From contig JABYQN010000011.1 in the NCBI GenBank assembly GCA_022606135.1, forward strand, positions 186,001 to 250,000: a DNA stretch of 64,000 nt. Reading direction: 5' to 3'. Below are positions 36,214-48,471 of the stretch, in pieces (position 1 is the first letter of the stretch; every line of letters starts with the position of its first letter). The notes beneath the pieces are model-generated. The model had not been told where the DNA came from and searched no databases. It worked only from the letters and a program-made list of their open reading frames with translations. The stretch comes from Fomes fomentarius. Taxonomy: Eukaryota > Basidiomycota > Agaricomycetes > Polyporales > Polyporaceae. The translations under genes were made by a program, and so were the position numbers.

Positions 36214-38668
36214 CGTTTGTGGGTCTACTTTGGCGCGCAAGACTTCTAAGACGAAGTTTCTGCTGAGTCCGTGATCTTCACTGGGAACCATAGGATGCAT
36301 ACGGGGCAGACATGACGTCTAGTCAGGTTCACTATCGGATAATACATAATCTTTCGGTAAGAGCGGCTTCCCGCGTGTTCACAACTAATGCTTATAATAG
36401 GGCTCTCGGTTATGTGGTCGGACCATGGTGATCAAGACCGCTCGGATCGTCAAAAGGATGGTCAAAGTTCAATAAAACCCATATCCTGATGTAGGGTGAT
36501 GTAGGACGTGAGACGGCTCGAGGATGATCATGCAGTCTGGTTCAGAACGGGCCATCCGGACTCCCACTCAATGCGAATTGTGACCACTGCCTCACCCCCT
36601 GACACAGTCTAGACCCGGCGTGAGCATGGACACGTACGCCTCACTATTGTGTGCCGGTGATGTCACAGATTAACGAAGATGGAGAGGAATTACCGATGTG
36701 ATCGAGTTGCTCCCGTACAACTCCTCACTTGCTGGGGACGTTCATGGTCGTGTCCTTATCTTTTGCAATCATGGCGCTGGTGTATGGAAATTTCGAGACC
36801 AAGGGCCCCGTCAGCGTGGTGGAGATAATCTGTAGCTACTAGTACATGGCTTTGACCCTATGCATGTGCCGGTACGTCCTTCCACCATGTCCACCCATAT
36901 TGATATGCCCTTCTCGTAGGTCTCATCATATGGAAGGTTTGGGGGGTCACTGCGTGTCTACGTCTCTCAGAATTCATCTGGAGGCAGTACTACGACCCGC
37001 CATTTACTCGAGAAGGCCATACAATCCGATGAGCGGCATGTTTAAACGGAGCGTAGATCCTGATTCCAAGACACAGGGTTAGCCGGCATCTACTTGCGCT
37101 CATCCACTCATTCGCGTTGTTCACATGGTGTATGGACGTTTGATGGGTTGTGCGTGACTTTCGCGCGCCAGACCTGACCAATGCATCCCTCGGGAGAAAC
37201 ACAGGAAGAGACGTTACCCGAGTTCGTGATCACGGTGCTTCAGAGAATCAGAGATCCAGCAATCATTGGGCTCCGACTCAGAGAAGAGCATCGGCCACAT
37301 CGAACGGAGACCCAGCGCGTTAAGGCGGATGCCACATTGACCTGTGATTTGAGGGTGAGTTTAGTCACCCGAATGGCGGCCAATCTATCCTAACACACCT
37401 GAGAATGAATGGCGAGACAGTGTAGTAGGATGGTCTGAGTATCATCTCGTCCCCATGCGCCCCCGAAGTTGGCATGTTCGATGAGCAACTTTGAGTGCCA
37501 GCGGAACATTGCAGACACGTACGGAGTTGAGAAGACACGGAATCTGGAATGCGACGGTCGCCAGGTGGCCTCCACGAATAACGAAGACCCTAAATGGGAT
37601 CCGACAGGTATGATGATGTCAATCGCCTCTAGGAATGAAGGCGGCGAGTGGACGAACCAGCAGAGATGTTTGGCAAGATGAGTGATCTCGAAAGGAGTCC
37701 ACTGCTTGTCCTGTTGTCATTGAGGGAAAGGTGCTTACCAGCAGTCCGAAGACACCTGCCGCACCGATCTATGCAGCACAGTCGAGCCATCCACGCTAGC
37801 AAACACCGGCATGCGTCTCGTTGAAGAGGAGGTAGTTGACAGAGAGAACTGGATTTACTGAAAGAGATGTTCTACGTCGTTTGCCTGGAATTATTGAGCA
37901 CTAGTGACTGAGGCCGCTACATGACTCAGGCGCGCAATCTTGCCTCATAGCGTCATATTAGCGTGGGTGTTTAGACTCACCGGGCTGACACATCCGACGC
38001 ACGGTGATTCGAGCAGTCGCGATCCTGGGCGAAGCTTCGTGTGCGCTGACAGCTGGCCTGATAAATTGCATCACTCTCAGCGTATCTGACACTCTACCTT
38101 ATGCACAACAATACTCCGAACGCCTGCATCATGAGGTTGAACCGCCTGGTGGACATGCGGGATAGCGCTGTGCTTGGAATAGCAGTTGAGTGACCTGCAA
38201 CCAAACATGGAACCACACACACATCCTGCACCCCGCAGACAGACGCTACTCCTGATGACCAGGACGACGATCCCGTCGAGACCCAGCAGGCTCGAGTCGC
38301 AGCCGGTTAAGGAAGCTGTGGGATACCATCAAGACGGACTCTTCCTCAACCATCAAGTCGAAGCGTACGACGATGGTAGAACCCACTATGACCTGTCAGA
38401 GCAAACCGCTATCGCTATTTGCCGCACGCGGCCGACGTCACTGTATCACGCACTCCTGTCAATTCCCCGTCTTCTAAACTCTCGAGAGGCACCCCGACCC
38501 GTCTCCGACAATCCTTTCCAGGTATCTCTCTCACTCCACCTTGTGTACAACGACCATCGTGCGTCCTCGAAGATGCCCAGCACGCACATGCGCGCTGATC
38601 ACCAGACGGTATAGCAGATGGCTCCCGGTGCCACGACGCACCCGGGCCCGTTGCTTCTGTCAACAGCG
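36214..38668. other. Gene-poor interval
   Basis: About 2.4 kb without a supportable gene. A minus-strand frame near 37390-37575 and a plus-strand frame at 38207-38614 are open but have no recognisable domain. The region may contain old gene relics. Confidence 0.45.
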
Positions 38669-38676
38669 TATAAAAG
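38669..38676 (+). promoter_or_regulatory. TATA box of GH25 gene
   Basis: TATAAAAG exactly 70 bases ahead of the GH25 ATG at 38739, a textbook core promoter position. Confidence 0.75.
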
Positions 38677-38738
38677 CTGGTCAAGAGCGGCGCAAAAGAG
38701 CGTGGAGTATCAAGCACACGCTCGCACACACACCTGAG

Positions 38739-39767
38739 ATGAAGCTGTCGACGGCCTTCCTCGCCTTGGCTGCTGCCATCGCCGCGTCCACGGCCTCGCC
38801 GACCCTCGAGAAGCGCGCCGCTCCGAAGGGCATCGACATCTCGCACTACCAACCCTCCGTCAACTTCAACACCGTCAAGGCCAACGGGCTCTCCTTCGTG
38901 TACATCAAGGCTACCGAGGGCACGAGTGAGTAGTCCCTATGCTCGGATTATCTGAAGCTGTGACCTCACCAGTGCCTCAGCGTACACGGACCCCAGCTTC
39001 TCGAGCCACTACGTTGGCGCGACTAACGCAGGCTTGATTCGTGGGGGTACCACTTTGCCCATCCCAACTTGAGCTCGGGTGCCACGCAAGCCAAGTTCTT
39101 CCTCGCGCACGGCGGTGGCTGGTCCAAAGACGGCATCACGCTTCCCGGCGCGCTCGACATCGAATGCATGTACTTTCATTACCTATACACTATTCCGGTG
39201 ACGTGCGCTCACAGTCGGTGCCAACAGACAACCCGAGCGGCGCTGAGTGCTACGGTCTGAGCGCGTCAGCGATGGTCTCCTGGATCAAGGATTTCTCAAA
39301 CACCTACCACGCAGCCACGGGCGTGTACCCCGGTCAGTCGCTCTCCATCACCGTTCCATAGACCGCCCAGAAGTGGCATGCTCATGAACAGCCAGTCATC
39401 TACTCCACGACGGACTGGTGGAAGACTTGCACGGGCAACAGCGCCGCGTTCGCGTCTACAAACCCGCTCTGGGTCGCTCGCTACGCTTCGAGCATCGGCG
39501 CACTCCCTGCTGGCTGGTCGTACGTCGTCGCATCTACATGCACCTGTGAGGTGGTAGCAGACCGCTGATCCATCGTGCCCCATGCGACGTAGATTCGCGA
39601 CATTCTGGCAGTACGCAGACTCGGGCCCGAACCCTGGCGATCAAGATGAGTTCAACGGATCTTTGGATGGGTTGAAGAAGTACGTACCTTGACTAATTCC
39701 TGCTCTTGTATCATGAGTGGGGCAGACGGCTGAGACTCGCCTGATCTGTAGGATCGCCTTGGGTTGA
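38739..39767 (+). CDS. Secreted GH25 lysozyme (Chalaropsis-type), frame-broken
   Basis: Extracellular muramidase of glycoside hydrolase family 25, which cleaves bacterial peptidoglycan. The signal peptide [20 protein letters not shown] is followed by a short pro-segment ending in a Kex2-like KR. Mature part: GIDISHYQ (catalytic Asp region), [36 protein letters not shown] (catalytic Asp-x-Glu), [20 protein letters not shown] and FWQYADSG near the end. Introns are short; the one at 39166-39227 begins GCATGT (GC-AG) and joins LDIE to YNPSG. Oddity: at 39043-39047 there are five Gs where the reading frame needs six bases between Arg and Tyr-His-Phe, so the conserved GGYHF region is out of frame by one base. 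Either a homopolymer sequencing error or a real inactivating deletion. Confidence 0.85.
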
Positions 39768-40694
39768 ACGATATCGCAGCCAGAAGATCACAAGGGCAAG
39801 AAGACGCGGCTTGGTTTTGTATCGTCGAGCTTGACTGTACTGAGATTGTACTATATATCACGTCTGATGAGAGACTCTGAGTATTCTGAGAGGTGACATG
39901 ATGCCAGTGAAGTCCCGATCATGCAAGGGACTAGTGCATATCGATACTGCACTCAAACGTCCATTTTTCCATCTTTCTGCACCTACAGCAACCGAAGGCA
40001 AAGGTAAAGGTCAAGCTCGCCCATGATCTGCAAGATAGACACGAGGGACCAGGATCAGTCGCAGACGTGCACCGTGCCACTCACCTCGTCCCATTCAAAC
40101 AATAGAGATACCGTCGTGCTAATGCCCGACGTACCTTCCACTGGTCCCGGACCTTGTGTATATCTGCGCTTACCGATTATGCGTTGAGTCGACATTTGCG
40201 ACGGTGCTCTATGACCACCGAGCGGAGCGGAAGTGCTTGAGCCATGCGATTAAACCCGTGCTGGCACTGGGAGAGCGCTAGTACTTCAGTATGTTGGCTG
40301 TGTCCTGTTCACACTGAACACGAGCCCGGAGGGAAGAATGGAAGGCTGTAAGAACTGTATATACACGGTACGTACGACCGGAGGCTCCGGCAACCACGAG
40401 GCTGAACGCGAGGCAGGCGGGTCAGAGGAAGAAACATGAAGTCGAGCCGCGTGAGACTGCTTTATTCGTGGCATGACGCTATGAAATGTTGGACGGTAAT
40501 ACATGCAGATGAAGCTCCGCACTGCAACGATCTTGAGATGTAAGCGTACATGATCTGCACGGTGCAAACGACAACGGTGATAGTAGCGGCGATAACGACA
40601 GATGTCATGATCCCAGCACAAGCCCTGACGATAAACAAGTCAGAATGCAACACACTAGGGGTTCTTGATCAAGTCTCACCGACGAACAGATCGG
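39768..40694. other. Interval between GH25 and coiled-coil gene
   Basis: About 0.9 kb between two convergent genes. No gene or repeat recognised; presumably 3' untranslated and spacer DNA. Confidence 0.5.
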
Positions 40695-42089
40695 TCACCG
40701 CTGAAGCGACTGGGAAGACGACCCAGGGGTACTATCGCGTGGCACATGCACAATTTCCGTGGTATCCCCGGGGGCAGGGAAGTATCGCGGCTTGATCGAC
40801 GGACGAGGTTTAATGGCCGACTGTGGTGCTGTGATAATCAGCTGCCTTGGAGTGATACTCGAGGACATGGTGCTGGTTGGTGGGGAGGGAGGAGCAAGCG
40901 TCCTAGGATCGACGGTGGTTGGTGAAGAAGACGGCTGGGGTGAAGCAGCCGCCGCCGCATCAGCCATTTCGACATCCTGCGAGTCCAGATGCTGCATTGG
41001 GCGCGAAGGAGGGAGGCTGGAAGGTGACCGCATCAAGGGAGAGGAAGAAGGTATGTCGTCCAATTCGATTGCCGGCATGACGGAGTCGGTGATCGATGAG
41101 AAGAGGTCGGACGACATGGTAGTAATCAGATCTTCGAGTGCCAGGTCTGCTGGAGAGGAGAAACGCACCTGTTGCGAAAATGATGGGTCGGGGTGGGGAT
41201 TGGGTGTGGACGAGGTGGAGGACAGGGACAGGGTGCTGCTAGAGTCGGCGAGTGTAGGGAGTGTGGAGGAACGCGCCGTGGGAGAGTGGATGAACTCTAA
41301 GGGACTCGAGGGGGGTTGCTGGGCTTGCGGATCACCTTGAGGATGGGACAGGATAGTAGGACGACAGCCACTCACCTCGGACGCGCGCATTGGCTGTGTC
41401 TGAGCGTGCGACGCGGCGGCAAGGGCTCTCTTCAGCTTCTCATTCTCGCTCCTCATCACCTCAATCTCGGAGAACAAGCGTGTGGCCTCTTTCTCCGCCT
41501 CATAGAGCCTATTGGACCGGTCGTCGCGATCCCGAGCGAGCGAATCGCGTTCTTCTGCCAACCTCTTGATCTCTTCTGCTAGCTTCTTGTTCTCCTCTGC
41601 CCATCCGGCATGCTCCTGAGCCCGGGTTTCTCGTGCGGCACGGTGTGTCGCGAGCTCGGCGTACAGTGCAGCCTCTGGCTTGATGGCATTGCCAGACAGG
41701 AGAGCGTCGCGCTCTCGCGTCACGACACGCAGTTTCTCTTCATATTCCGCTCTGACAGCATTGACACGCCGGTCGAGGAGCTGGCTGAGCTTTTCAGCGC
41801 CGTGCAGGAGCGCTGGAGAGACGCGAGAAGATGTTCCTTGATTAGCCTGCGCCTGTGAACTCTTGCAGTCAGTTTGTCGGGAATGACGTAGTCAGTGAAT
41901 TACTTACGGGCGGAGCTGAGGCAGGCTGTGGTTGTGGAGGCTGCTGAGGAGGAGGCGGGTTGGGAGGAGCGACGCCGTTCATCATGGGGCTAATAGTACG
42001 AGTACGTATGTCAGTGAGCGCAGTGAGTCTGACGGTGGCGGAACATACGAGTCACGACGCGTAGGGCGCTTGACGCGCCCGGTGTGCAT
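40695..42089 (-). CDS. Coiled-coil, Ser/Pro-rich protein
   Basis: Uncharacterised protein. I place the start at MHTGRVKRPTRRDS (ATG at 42089), then a GTATGT intron, a proline/glutamine-rich stretch PPNPPPPQQPPQPQP, another intron, and a long helical region. That region runs from LLHGAEKLSQLLDRRVNAVR through EEIKRLAEERDSLARDRDD and is rich in Glu, Arg and Leu, as expected of a coiled coil. The C-terminal half is Ser/Pro-rich and disordered, with patches such as SSPLMRSPSSLPPSRP. A possible further intron near 41355-41395 (GTGAGT donor) is optional because the frame stays open. It shares a 139-base divergent promoter with YVH1. Role unknown; a structural or nuclear role is only a guess. Confidence 0.7.
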
Positions 42090-42228
42090 GACCTCATCCT
42101 CGACGTCCAGCACTTTCCCTCCTTAAAATCTCGCTTTCTCCCACCACACCCCTTCTTCTATCTCCCCATCATTGCGCGTACCTCCAGCACGTAACACGAC
42201 CTCCTGAGAAACGAAGAAGACGAGCGCG
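42090..42228. promoter_or_regulatory. Compact divergent promoter, coiled-coil gene / YVH1
   Basis: Only 139 bases separate the two start codons, so both genes must share promoter DNA unless one starts further downstream. Confidence 0.55.
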
Positions 42229-44400
42229 ATGTCGATGGACGAGATCGTCTCCAATCTCTGGCTGGGTGACCTCCCAAGCGCCCTCGACCCAGAGAACTTG
42301 CGAGCGCACAATATCCGCAGTGTCTTGTCTGCCATGCGGGGCAGAGTATCGATCAACGAGGTACGCATATAGGCATCTTCAGGCTCGATCAGCTCCCGAC
42401 ATACTGCAAGACAGACGTTCATTCGGCACCAAATCAACATCGACGACACTGAGACTGCAGACATCCTGCAGCATTTCGTGCCTTCCATCACCTTCATTCA
42501 GTCTGAACTCGACAGGGGGTATGGCATACTCGTGCATTGCCAGGCGGGAATGAGTGAGTACTCACGAGCCTGCTGTCCTTCCCGGATGCTTTTCTCAAGC
42601 GAATGTAGGCCGCAGTGTGGCCATCGTTGCGGCATACCTGATGGTCACACAAGGTCTTGATCCAGAAGGCGCTTTGGAGACGATTCGAAAAGCCCGTCCG
42701 GATGTGCAGTACGTCCCTTCGTCTAGTGAAAGTGGTGTTATTAGCCTAAAGCGTACAGCCATCAGACCGAATGAAGGCTTCATGCGCCAACTTCATATCT
42801 TCTACCAAACCTCGTTCAAAGTGTCGAAGCGGGATAAGGAGACGCGCATGTTCTACCTCGAGAGAGTAGTGAACGAAGTGATGAGTGAGTCCACCAATCT
42901 TCTATCATTCATATCCTTTTCCCGAAGCTCGCACGTCCGCTGCCGCAGCACGTGTGAAAGCTCGGTCATAGATGCAAACTTCGCTTTGTTCCTTGATCCG
43001 CATTTCCGTCAACGTCTATCGACGTTCTGCTCACTTGCATTGTTAGACGGGGAAGGTGATGTCGAAACGGACATGTTCGCAAAGTTCCCTTACAGCCCAA
43101 CGGATTCTCCTGCGCCTCCACCTCGTCGAAGAATTCGGTGCAAGATGTGCAGGTTAGCGCTCTATACTCCTTGGTATGTTACGCTGATTTTGATTCGAGT
43201 TCAGGCAGGAGCTCGCGGCGCGAGAACACATGCTCGATCACGGCCAGCTAGGCCCTCCAACCCCTGCAGTTCTATCAGCAGCAACCTCGCGCAGACCATC
43301 CATGAACGACCCCAAACCTCTCAGTCCATTAGCTTCCGGTGCACCTGCTCGACGCGCTTCTTCGTCCAGCGGAGCAAAACCAGTTGTTGGACCACCACTT
43401 TCCCCTTCGTCTGGCATGTCACGACGACCGTCGATCCATGACAGCCGTGCGCGACTGGGATCGATCACAGAGAACAGGCCTCTGACACAGGCGCTGCTTG
43501 AGCTCGATCTTACGTCGGCGCAGATTGGACGGTCTGCGTCGGATGCACTGTCCGATTCTGCTATTGATGAGGACTCGACTGACGAGGAGACGACGAAGTC
43601 TGACACTGAGAGGGAAGTCGAGGAGAACGGCAAGCGACCAGCCTTGGCCGCAGCCGGAGGTGCATCCTCTGGTGCGAGTACGGATGCGAGCACGGTCGCG
43701 GGGGGGATTCCTCCAGTGTCAGGAGGCGAGAAAGACTCGGGAATACCCGCACGTGCCGCGGCAGCAAGCACAGACGTCGTAGCACCACTATCCTCCCAAC
43801 GCCCCCCACTCACCGTCTCGAGCTCCTTCGCGTCCCCCTCCGACCTCGCAGCGCAACTCTCATCCCACCCGAAGCTCGCTGCTCTGCGTGCGCCCTCTGG
43901 GCTTGCGATGACTCCGATGTCAGCGCCTGGGGCACCTTCACCTACGCGTTCGCTGCCGCAGACCCCGGGGATCGCCGCGGTGAAGAGTTCGAATTACTTT
44001 ACGCCAATCAGTCCGCCGATTCTGGCCAACCCGAAGTGTTCGGGATATTTCGTCGAGCCGGTACGTGTCGTTCTTCCGTCCTTTGTGTCTTGTGAACTCC
44101 GCAGAATTGTTCTCGGAGGACTGACGAGGACGATGGTCTGCAATTTCGGGTGACAGATGAAGTGGATGGAGCCGTTCCTCGAGGCAGGCCATATGGCGGG
44201 TAAGATCATCTGTCCGAACAAGAAGTGTGGCGCGAAGCTGGGGAATTATGATTGGGCGGGCGTGTGTTGTAGCTGTAAGGAGTGGGTCGTGCCGGTGGGT
44301 GATACTATGTCTTTTCTTGCCTTGCGTTGAATGCTCACGGTGAGACGCGGGAGCGTAGGGGTTCTGCATCCATCGGTCGAAGGTGGACGAGGTTGTGTAG
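42229..44400 (+). CDS. YVH1: Dual-specificity phosphatase, YVH1/DUSP12 type
   Basis: Orthologue of the yeast Yvh1 / human DUSP12 phosphatase, which acts in late 60S ribosome assembly through its zinc domain and is also a tyrosine/serine phosphatase. Starts MSMDEIVSNLWLGDLPSAL. The active site, assembled across an intron, is HCQAGMSRS with catalytic Cys at residue 86. The candidate general acid Asp lies in INIDD near residue 54. A first Cys pair CKMC follows PPPRRRIR. Then comes a long disordered Ser/Ala/Pro insert (about 43240-44000) that is far larger than in yeast. The conserved C-terminal zinc domain reads KWMEPFLEAGHMAGKI, then CPNKKCGAKLGNYDWAGVCC, then CKEWVVPGFCIHRSKVDEV. No break seen. 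Confidence 0.93.
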
Positions 44401-45999
44401 TCGTAACACTGCTGCTGGTGCGAAGTACATCACAGCAGACAGAATGTGCGACGAATATCGGCTTCGATTGCTTGTACGTTGTATCAATACATCATGCGGT
44501 ATACACGAAACATGAGATGCCAGTGTCAGATTCAACGTCGTGCGCCTTGATTGTTGATTATCCGTATTCTCCAATGTAGACGCCTCACCCGTTTCTTTCT
44601 GGCAGCAGCATCCTAATTTATCGGGTTGAGGGCTCGTTGATCACGATCGCCATCATTAGAATATTCACGAAGGACTCCACAGGATCCTCCTGCATCAAGG
44701 AGTCGAATTTCTATTAAGACTCCAAATTCATCATGCTCGCGACCATTGTGGCGTCAAGTTGTTCGCCGGACTCGCGCGCATGTTCGCCACCGATGCGCCC
44801 CCTCACGGCTGTTTGATATCAGTACGTTCGAGCTGGCAACAGTGGCAGATGAGTACTTCTGAACTTTGCCCCATGCTGCGGCGCCTCCTCCGTCCGGTTT
44901 GCGTCTCTAACTGATCCAGCCCATTATTTCAGGAGCCGATGGGTGTGACGTTTGGACATTGTGACCCCAATGTATCCCGCGAAGGCATGGGATGGATCCG
45001 GGACCTGCACTCCAAAGGTGAGTTGACTTCCCCGGATGCTCTCCATATCTAACTGACCCGCGAACGACAGAAGGCAGGGCGGACGGACCTACTGCTACTT
45101 GTGATGGTGCGGTGTAGTACCGTTCAGCATGGAATAGTCCTACGTGAGGAACGAATCGCAGTATCATCCGAGAGGATAGGGAGGAGCACTGGCATGCCTG
45201 GTAGCGGCGGACCGGAACGTTGTTACCAATCGCGAACGCTCACTTCAATGAGAAGTAAGTCCAGATCCTCTTTGTAACAGATGCACCATGCGGGGTCCCG
45301 TTTCAGCTCCGTCGCTTGTAGGGTGATAACCGCGAGGAGCTGTGTGGGTCGTGTTGAACCGGACATGCAACCAGGCTATTGAGGACTGCGTATACCCTGG
45401 CGATCAGCACGGGTCGCTTCGGAAGTTCCCAACAGTCACCCACGGTACCCTCATTCGAGAGCGCGTGCATTCCGCACGTCGAGGAGTAGCATTCCATGCC
45501 GGAACGGTTGCCAGCATGTCGTCTTTGACCGCCTAGTTGCATTCAAGGGCTGCCTGTCTGTCTGGTTCATTGGCTCAACCCCACGTGCCACATACCTATA
45601 TAGTGTCTCTGTAGGGACATACCCGGGTGCACGTAGCAGTACGTTCCATTTAATATGTCAGAGTCTGCCAAAGATTGACTTGTTCAACGGCTTACCGGCG
45701 TTCAAGGTATCCCCGGTGGCGTCGCACACGTTTTGCACAGTAACTCGCTTCCTAGACGGGTGCAACTCCAGCCACTCCTTGTTTGTGCATCATCTTTCTA
45801 CCTTGTGCATCTGTCAGGCACAGCACACGCCGTGCGTGGTCCTTTCTTCTCCACATCTTATATATGTGCTGAGCGATGCCGCTCCGCAGGTACAATTCGT
45901 CTTTCGCGTGCTCTCGACATCCCGGTCTCTTGGGATTATTTCATTGTTTACCGTCTTCATTTCGACGGAGCAACACGTTGACGAGTCTAGCAGCTGACC
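44401..45999. other. Interval with possible decayed exon
   Basis: About 1.6 kb between YVH1 and membrane protein F. At 44934 a good acceptor (pyrimidine tract, CAG) precedes an open stretch EPMGVTFGHCDPNV, then SREGMGWIRDLHSK, ending in a GTGAGT donor near 45019, which looks like a true exon. Neighbouring frames soon hit stops, so it may be a gene relic. Family not recognised. The 3' end should include the promoter of copy F, with a TATATATG near 45859. Confidence 0.35.
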
Positions 46000-47476
46000 A
46001 TGGACGACATCCTGAACCCCAATGCGCATTTGGTCGGTCTATGGCTCCAGATATTCTTCACGGGTATGTCAGCCGCGTGACCTGTGAGTTATATGATATG
46101 AGGATTAAGTGCTGATGCGGTATACGTCTCGCCTACCTAGGTGCATACTTCGTGTACCTACCGCAATGCCTTCTTATTCTAAGGAGGAAAATGCGCGACG
46201 GGCTCTCGCTGTGGATGCCGATCACATGTTTTGTCATGTTTATAATCGTGATACTCGTGAGTCATATTTATTCTGTCAGTAAGCGTCCTGGTGTTAAAGG
46301 CTGGTGTGCATCGACGCCTGCCGTAGGACCTCGTAGTAGAGGTAATCCGCGGATATCAAGCACTGGCCGTTTCGGGTCCGAAGGGCGCCATTCTGGCCGA
46401 TCCTGCAGCATTTTGGGCGAATCCTGCAACGACAGGTTCGATGATCAAGAATACTGTCACCATCGTGCTCGCTATCATCTCCGACTGCATCATGGTGCGT
46501 ATGCCTCAGTGTACCCGACGCGCTACCAGGCTGTTACATAGTGGTTCACCGATGATTTTCGACAGGTTTACCGGACGTACATCGTGTATAACATGAACTG
46601 GCTCGTGATTGTCGCCCCGGTCGGGCTCCTGTTGGGTGACATCGGTGCGTGCGCAAGCCCCGCGGGGTTCAGTTCATGTGTCAAATTATCTAAGATGCTT
46701 TGCAGGCGTTGGTATCCTTGCCTCATGGACGCTTGCCCAAACGGCCACAGGAGGAAACCTGATTCAGACAGAAGTCAGCCGCCGTTTCACCCAGTTCTTC
46801 ATCATCACATTCTGCCTGAATGTAATCTGCGCCAGTGCGTCTTAACTTATTCATACCACACTAAGGTCACCTATGTAAAGTATTGGCCCTCAGTCCTGGT
46901 TTGCTGGAAGATCCGTGACGTCACCTCGCAAGTTGCGAGCACCAGGGTGCGAGGTGACCGGACGACAAGTCGGGTGTTTGGGGTCGTCATCGAGACCGGT
47001 GTGTACCGATTTGAATTCAACTCATGTCTTGCTTTTGATGACCCCGTGTAGCTGCTTTCTATTGTGCACACCTCACGGCTCTCATCGTGAGTGACGGTAT
47101 CGGCTCGAACGTATTTTTCATCTTCCTTGACTCCGTAGGTGGGTTCCTATCTCCCCATCGGTATGCAGTACTGAACCCCGCCTTGCAGCTTCCGCCGGTC
47201 ACAGCCCTAGTCTTCACTATGCTCATCGTGCGTACACGCACCGAGGCAAATGGCAGACAGCCGATCACTACCACTGGGCTATCGACTATGCGCTCGTTCT
47301 GGAAGAACAGAAGGGATAGAACTCACGCTCAGAACTCTATGGGTGTCCAGATTAACCTCGAGCGAGTCGTCCACACCGACATGGACAGCTTGCGTGGCCC
47401 TGTGGGTACGGGCAGCGCAGTGTATGAGTCGGATGCGAGCCAGAATAAAGGTGGCGGGGATGCAGTGATACACTGA
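46000..47476 (+). CDS. Seven-helix membrane protein, copy F
   Basis: Family member of about 342 residues, starting MDDILNPNAHLVGLWLQI. Eight exons with the same phases as copies A and B; exon 1 is 46000-46063, exon 2 begins 46141, last exon 47189-47476 with no split after PPVT. Landmarks: YLPQC, DLVVEVIRGYQALAV, VYRTYIVYN, GVGILASWTLAQT, CWKIRDV, GSNVFFIFLD, and tail motif INLERVVHTDMDS, close to copies A and E. All introns read as GT-AG. It stands alone between YVH1 and the phosphodiesterase, outside the transporter/prenyltransferase region. Function unknown. Confidence 0.88.
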
Positions 47477-48471
47477 TAGCAGACGACTTGGGTTGGTTGT
47501 TTTCGACTGGATCATTTTTGTCACGCCGGACCTTGAAGCTTCAAGCTAAGCTAACAAAGTCTTGTATAATACCTTGTTTCTGCGTTGATTTCGGATGGTA
47601 TTGCAATAGTACCGACCTGATGCATAGTTTGTACTATCAGGATAGGATAGTATTAGGAAGCGTGCTGTATTTTGTACCACCAGGGACAGATCGAGAGAAA
47701 TAAAGCCGATATCGGGGATGGAGACAACTAGGATCATTACTGCTACAGCTGGATAAATACGGCGAATCGAGGATTGTCGAGACTTCAACATAGCGAAGTA
47801 ACGGAGGACGAAGAGAGAATTCTGTGGGTTCGAAAGTTGCGAATGTGAACATGGCAAGACTAACACCCGTCGCCGTACGCAGAGTTTGCGCCGTCACGAT
47901 CGTCAGTTCTGCAGATTACAGAGGAGCCTTGAACTTCGCAATGAGGAGCGCATATGGAAGAAAGAAACACCTGTAAACGCTGAGGAACGGGCGGGACGGA
48001 CGGCTCGGAGATTGAGAAAGAGATGAATAACAGATGGAGAAGATATCAATGAACCCACAAGATCAAGGACAACCAATATGCCTGGGCCTACAGATACGCA
48101 TCGTACCACGGAGGAAAAGCGATGAGATGCGGGAACGGGGATGATGGGGGAATGTATACAGAGCGGAGACGGATGGTAAGACGGTGACATGAGCTCCACG
48201 GCAGTGCGGTATGCGAAGTCCTGGTCGTGAGGCGTAGGCAACAAGCCTACTAGTGTCAACAACGGGACAATGACAAAAGGATAGTTGGAAGGCGAGAGTA
48301 CACGGCCCGGCGAGCCAGGAAAGTATAAGCCGACAAGACTCAGATACATACGTACGTGGTGGTACATATAATACAGCATGATGTCATACGGTCCGTTGGG
48401 ACAAACATGGGGTTCATGCGATCACGCAGACATGAAGACGCGTCAGAAGACCAGGCGAGTAGGAGCCACGA

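Noticed and set aside
38207..38614. Plus-strand frame upstream of the GH25 gene
   Set aside because: Overlaps the upstream region of a gene with its own TATA box, no recognisable domain, and lacks support as a coding gene.
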